Below, one piece after another: positions 13,331 through 15,100 of a stretch of 15,100 nt of DNA. This DNA is from 66-474 sp035547895 (GTDB taxonomy: Bacteria; Pseudomonadota; Gammaproteobacteria; Xanthomonadales; Rhodanobacteraceae). Below the pieces are notes generated by a model, which saw only the letters and a program-made list of their open reading frames with translations, did no database searches and was not told the origin of the DNA. Location: assembly GCA_035547895.1 (NCBI GenBank), contig DASZTT010000225.1, forward strand, positions 1 to 15,100, written 5' to 3'. The stretch's first letter is position 1; every line of letters begins with the position of its first letter. The translations under genes were made by a program, and so were the position numbers.

Positions 13331-13336
13331 TAGACT
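13331..13336 (+). promoter_or_regulatory. Candidate -10 box of the regulator gene (leaderless start)
   Basis: TAGACT is followed by six bases (GCCCGC) and then the ATG at 13343, so the predicted transcription start coincides with the start codon. No Shine-Dalgarno sequence exists, which fits a leaderless mRNA. The inverted repeat at 13301-13325 sits directly upstream. Confidence 0.45.
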
Positions 13337-13342
13337 GCCCGC

Positions 13343-14296
13343 ATGCCCCATCCCACCACCCGCGTGCTGGCCGTGCTGGAACTGCTGCAAAGCCGCGGCC
13401 GCATCAGCGGACCCGAACTGGCGCAGCGCATCAACGTCGACGTGCGCACCTTGCGGCGCTACATCGTGCTGCTGGAGGAACTCGGCATTCCGATCACCAC
13501 CGAGCGCGGCCGCCACGGCGCCTACATGCTGGTGGCGGGCTTCAAGCTGCCGCCGATGATGTTCACCGACGCGGAAGCCCTGGCGCTGTCGATGGGCCTG
13601 CTGGCGGCGCGCAGCCTCGGCTTGCACGCGGGCAAAGCGGCGCTGGCGAGCGCCCAGGCCAAGCTGGAACGCGTGATGCCGGAATCATTGAAGCGGCGCC
13701 TGCGCGCGGTGGAAACCACCGTCGCGATCGAATCGCCCGGCGCGCCGGCCGCGCGCGCGAACCCCACGGCGCTGATGCTGCTGACGCACGCGGCGCACGC
13801 GGCAGAGCGTGTGCACCTGGATTACCGCTCCGCGCAGGGCGAGGAAACCGGGCGCGAATTCGATGCCTACGGGCTCGGCTTTCGCGGCGGCGCCTGGTAC
13901 GCGGTCGGCATGTGCCACCTGCGCCACGGCGTGCGCGCGTTCCGCGTCGACCGCATCATCGAGGTGCAGCCGCTGGCGGCGCGATTCACGCCGCCGCGGA
14001 ATTTCGACGTGCTGGAATGGTTGAACCGCACCATCGCCACGCTGCCGCGCGCGCACCGCGTCGAAGTGCTGCTGCACACCAGCATGGCGAAGGCACGCGA
14101 AGCATTTTCGCCCGCGATCGGCGTGCTCGAAGCAAGCGGAGATGGCGTGCTGCTGCACGTGCGGACGGACGACTTGGCGTGGTTCGCGCGCCAGCTTGCA
14201 CGCGTGCCGTTCGAATTCGAAATCCACACCCCGCAACAACTGCGCAAGGAACTGCGCGCACACGCGGCGCGGCTGCAAAAGCTCGCGGACGCCTGA
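13343..14296 (+). CDS. YafY-type transcriptional regulator, HTH plus WYL domain
   Basis: A 317-residue cytoplasmic DNA-binding protein. Residues 4-62 form a DeoR/HTH_11-type winged helix: TRVLAVLELLQSRGRISGPELAQRINVDVRTLRRYIVLLEELGIP, followed by the wing GRHGAYML. The middle helical part (70-125) leads into a WYL domain (about 145-210) with RVHLDYRSAQGEE, FDAYGLGFRGGAWYAVG and FRVDRI (200-205); the WYL triad reads WYA here (185-187). A C-terminal WCX-like segment follows to 300. WYL regulators sense small ligands, often nucleotide-related or nucleic acid, but this one's ligand is unknown. It diverges from the NIPSNAP-exporter-hydrolase run with an inverted repeat between, so it most likely regulates that run and itself. 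No Shine-Dalgarno sequence is present. Confidence 0.92.
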   Translation: MPHPTTRVLAVLELLQSRGRISGPELAQRINVDVRTLRRYIVLLEELGIPITTERGRHGAYMLVAGFKLPPMMFTDAEALALSMGLLAARSLGLHAGKAALASAQAKLERVMPESLKRRLRAVETTVAIESPGAPAARANPTALMLLTHAAHAAERVHLDYRSAQGEETGREFDAYGLGFRGGAWYAVGMCHLRHGVRAFRVDRIIEVQPLAARFTPPRNFDVLEWLNRTIATLPRAHRVEVLLHTSMAKAREAFSPAIGVLEASGDGVLLHVRTDDLAWFARQLARVPFEFEIHTPQQLRKELRAHAARLQKLADA

Positions 14297-14317
14297 TCAG
14301 TTCAGCATCAGGACGCA

Positions 14318-14833
14318 TCACTTGTGCGGCCGGAAAATGATGTCGAACTCGGTCTTCCAGGTCTTGCCGCCATCCAGCGATCGTTCCGCGGTTTCGCGCA
14401 CGCCGTTGCCTTGCCGGTACCAGGCCGCGCGTACCAGCGCGTCGCGCTTTCCGGCCTTTCGTTCGATGCCCTTGAATACCATCCGGTCGCCCTGCATGCC
14501 GCCGTCCAGCAACAGCAGGCCGCCGCGGTTGGTGACCCAACTCTGGTGCCAGACTTTGCGGGCGGCATCGTAAAGGCTGTAGCTCTCGCCGTGCAGGCCA
14601 TCGTTCTGGCGATAGTCCTCGTGGATCACGCAACCGTCGAGGATTACCTTCACGGTGTTGCGCGCGACGACCTTGTCCGGCGCCTGTACGTCATACGTAT
14701 CCCAGTCGCCCGCGAAGAAATCGAACTGGCGGTAAGCCGGCGCGCTGCATGCCGGGGAAGCATGCTCGGCCGCAAGCAGCGGCGAAGGGGCGACGGCGAG
14801 CAGGACAAGAAACCATCGACAAGGCCAACGCAT
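14318..14833 (-). CDS. Secreted DUF1579-like protein
   Basis: A 171-residue exported protein. The signal peptide MRWPCRWFLVLLAVAPSPLLAA is followed by a domain opening with YRQFDFFAGDWDTYDV (34-49), the characteristic FDFxxGxWD motif of DUF1579 and related lipocalin-like proteins. Further family-like pieces are VILDGCVIHEDY, YSLYDAARKVWHQSWVTNRGGLLLLDGGM and SLDGGKTWKTEFDIIFRPH at the C-terminus. The fold is a predicted beta barrel; the function of the family is unknown. The ATG at 14833 has GGGGAGA 5 nt upstream. It is monocistronic here: it converges with the regulator gene (gap 21 nt) and diverges from the gene at 15016. Confidence 0.8.
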   Translation of the reverse strand: MRWPCRWFLVLLAVAPSPLLAAEHASPACSAPAYRQFDFFAGDWDTYDVQAPDKVVARNTVKVILDGCVIHEDYRQNDGLHGESYSLYDAARKVWHQSWVTNRGGLLLLDGGMQGDRMVFKGIERKAGKRDALVRAAWYRQGNGVRETAERSLDGGKTWKTEFDIIFRPHK

Positions 14834-15015
14834 GGAGGTCTCCCCGGTCGCGAATGTATTCGGTAGCAGTGTACCGAACGCCGTTCGCGCACATCGACCG
14901 CGGCGGAAAATGCTGCCCTGATTTGTCCGCAACCCGGTCGCGCGGCCGCCACGCCGCGTCCCGGCAATTGCGGTGAAGTATGCTTCGCGAAGTCCATGAC
15001 TGCCCGGAGCACGCC

Positions 15016-15100
15016 ATGAGTCCTGCCGACCCTCGCCGTCGTGGCCTCCTGTTCCCGATTCCGTGGTGTCACGCATTGGCACTGCTGTTCGCCGCATCGT
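15016..15100 (+). CDS. N-terminus of an unidentified, probably exported protein (cut by window end)
   Basis: Only 28 codons are visible: MSPADPRRRGLLFP, then a hydrophobic stretch (WCHALALLFAAS). A positively charged start followed by a hydrophobic core is typical of a signal peptide or first membrane helix. GGAG lies 6 nt before the ATG, a good ribosome binding site. A TATGCT hexamer at 14979-14984 could be the -10 box. The family cannot be told from this fragment. Confidence 0.6.
   Translation, partial: MSPADPRRRGLLFPIPWCHALALLFAAS

Noticed and set aside
14292..14312. CCTGAT/ATCAGG inverted repeat at the end of the regulator gene
   Set aside because: Six-bp arms with a 9-nt loop and no U-run; too weak to call a terminator, and its resemblance to the operator half-sites is probably chance.

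Overview
The window is GC-rich chromosomal DNA with short intergenic gaps and high-GC codon use, apart from one AT-rich patch. The gene types (YqiB/DUF1249, FdhD, YpfJ-type metallopeptidase, a tRNA-Ala/Glu/Asp cluster) suggest a gammaproteobacterium. My best guess is the Xanthomonadales (Xanthomonadaceae or Rhodanobacteraceae), but this is inference from gene content and composition, without a database search.

Layout. Positions 1-805 hold the 5' part of a CPA2-type cation:proton antiporter on the minus strand. Positions 853-1463 hold a tRNA cluster: a near-consensus promoter, tRNA-Ala(GGC), tRNA-Glu(TTC), a 5' fragment of tRNA-Asp followed by a long hairpin, an intact tRNA-Asp(GTC) and a strong intrinsic terminator. 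Positions 1464-2621 form an atypical, partly AT-rich segment. It has one recognisable gene, a two-helix membrane protein with a possible PH-like domain, next to an imperfect palindrome with attC-like ends. Positions 2622-4165 carry yqiB and a ypfJ-family zinc metallopeptidase, both on the minus strand. Positions 4566-6333 carry a DMT exporter and fdhD on the plus strand, ending in a 14-bp perfect hairpin at the fdhD stop codon. A 33-codon Lys-rich mini-gene lies on the minus strand at 6361-6462.

Positions 6600-10337 form a compact five-gene plus-strand run with overlapping or abutting stop and start codons: VOC protein, DUF72 protein, PBP4-type D-Ala-D-Ala carboxypeptidase lipoprotein, membrane-anchored RNase Sa/barnase-family ribonuclease, and a barstar-family inhibitor. 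This is the most interesting part of the window. It couples a peptidoglycan enzyme to a periplasm-facing ribonuclease that has all its catalytic residues, followed at once by the cognate cytoplasmic inhibitor.

Positions 10357-13258 form a minus-strand run: a secreted two-domain NIPSNAP-like protein, a LysE/RhtB exporter and a secreted alpha/beta hydrolase. It diverges from a YafY-type HTH-WYL regulator at 13343-14296, and an inverted repeat between them is a good operator candidate. The window closes with a secreted DUF1579-like protein (minus strand) and the first 28 codons of an unidentified plus-strand gene.
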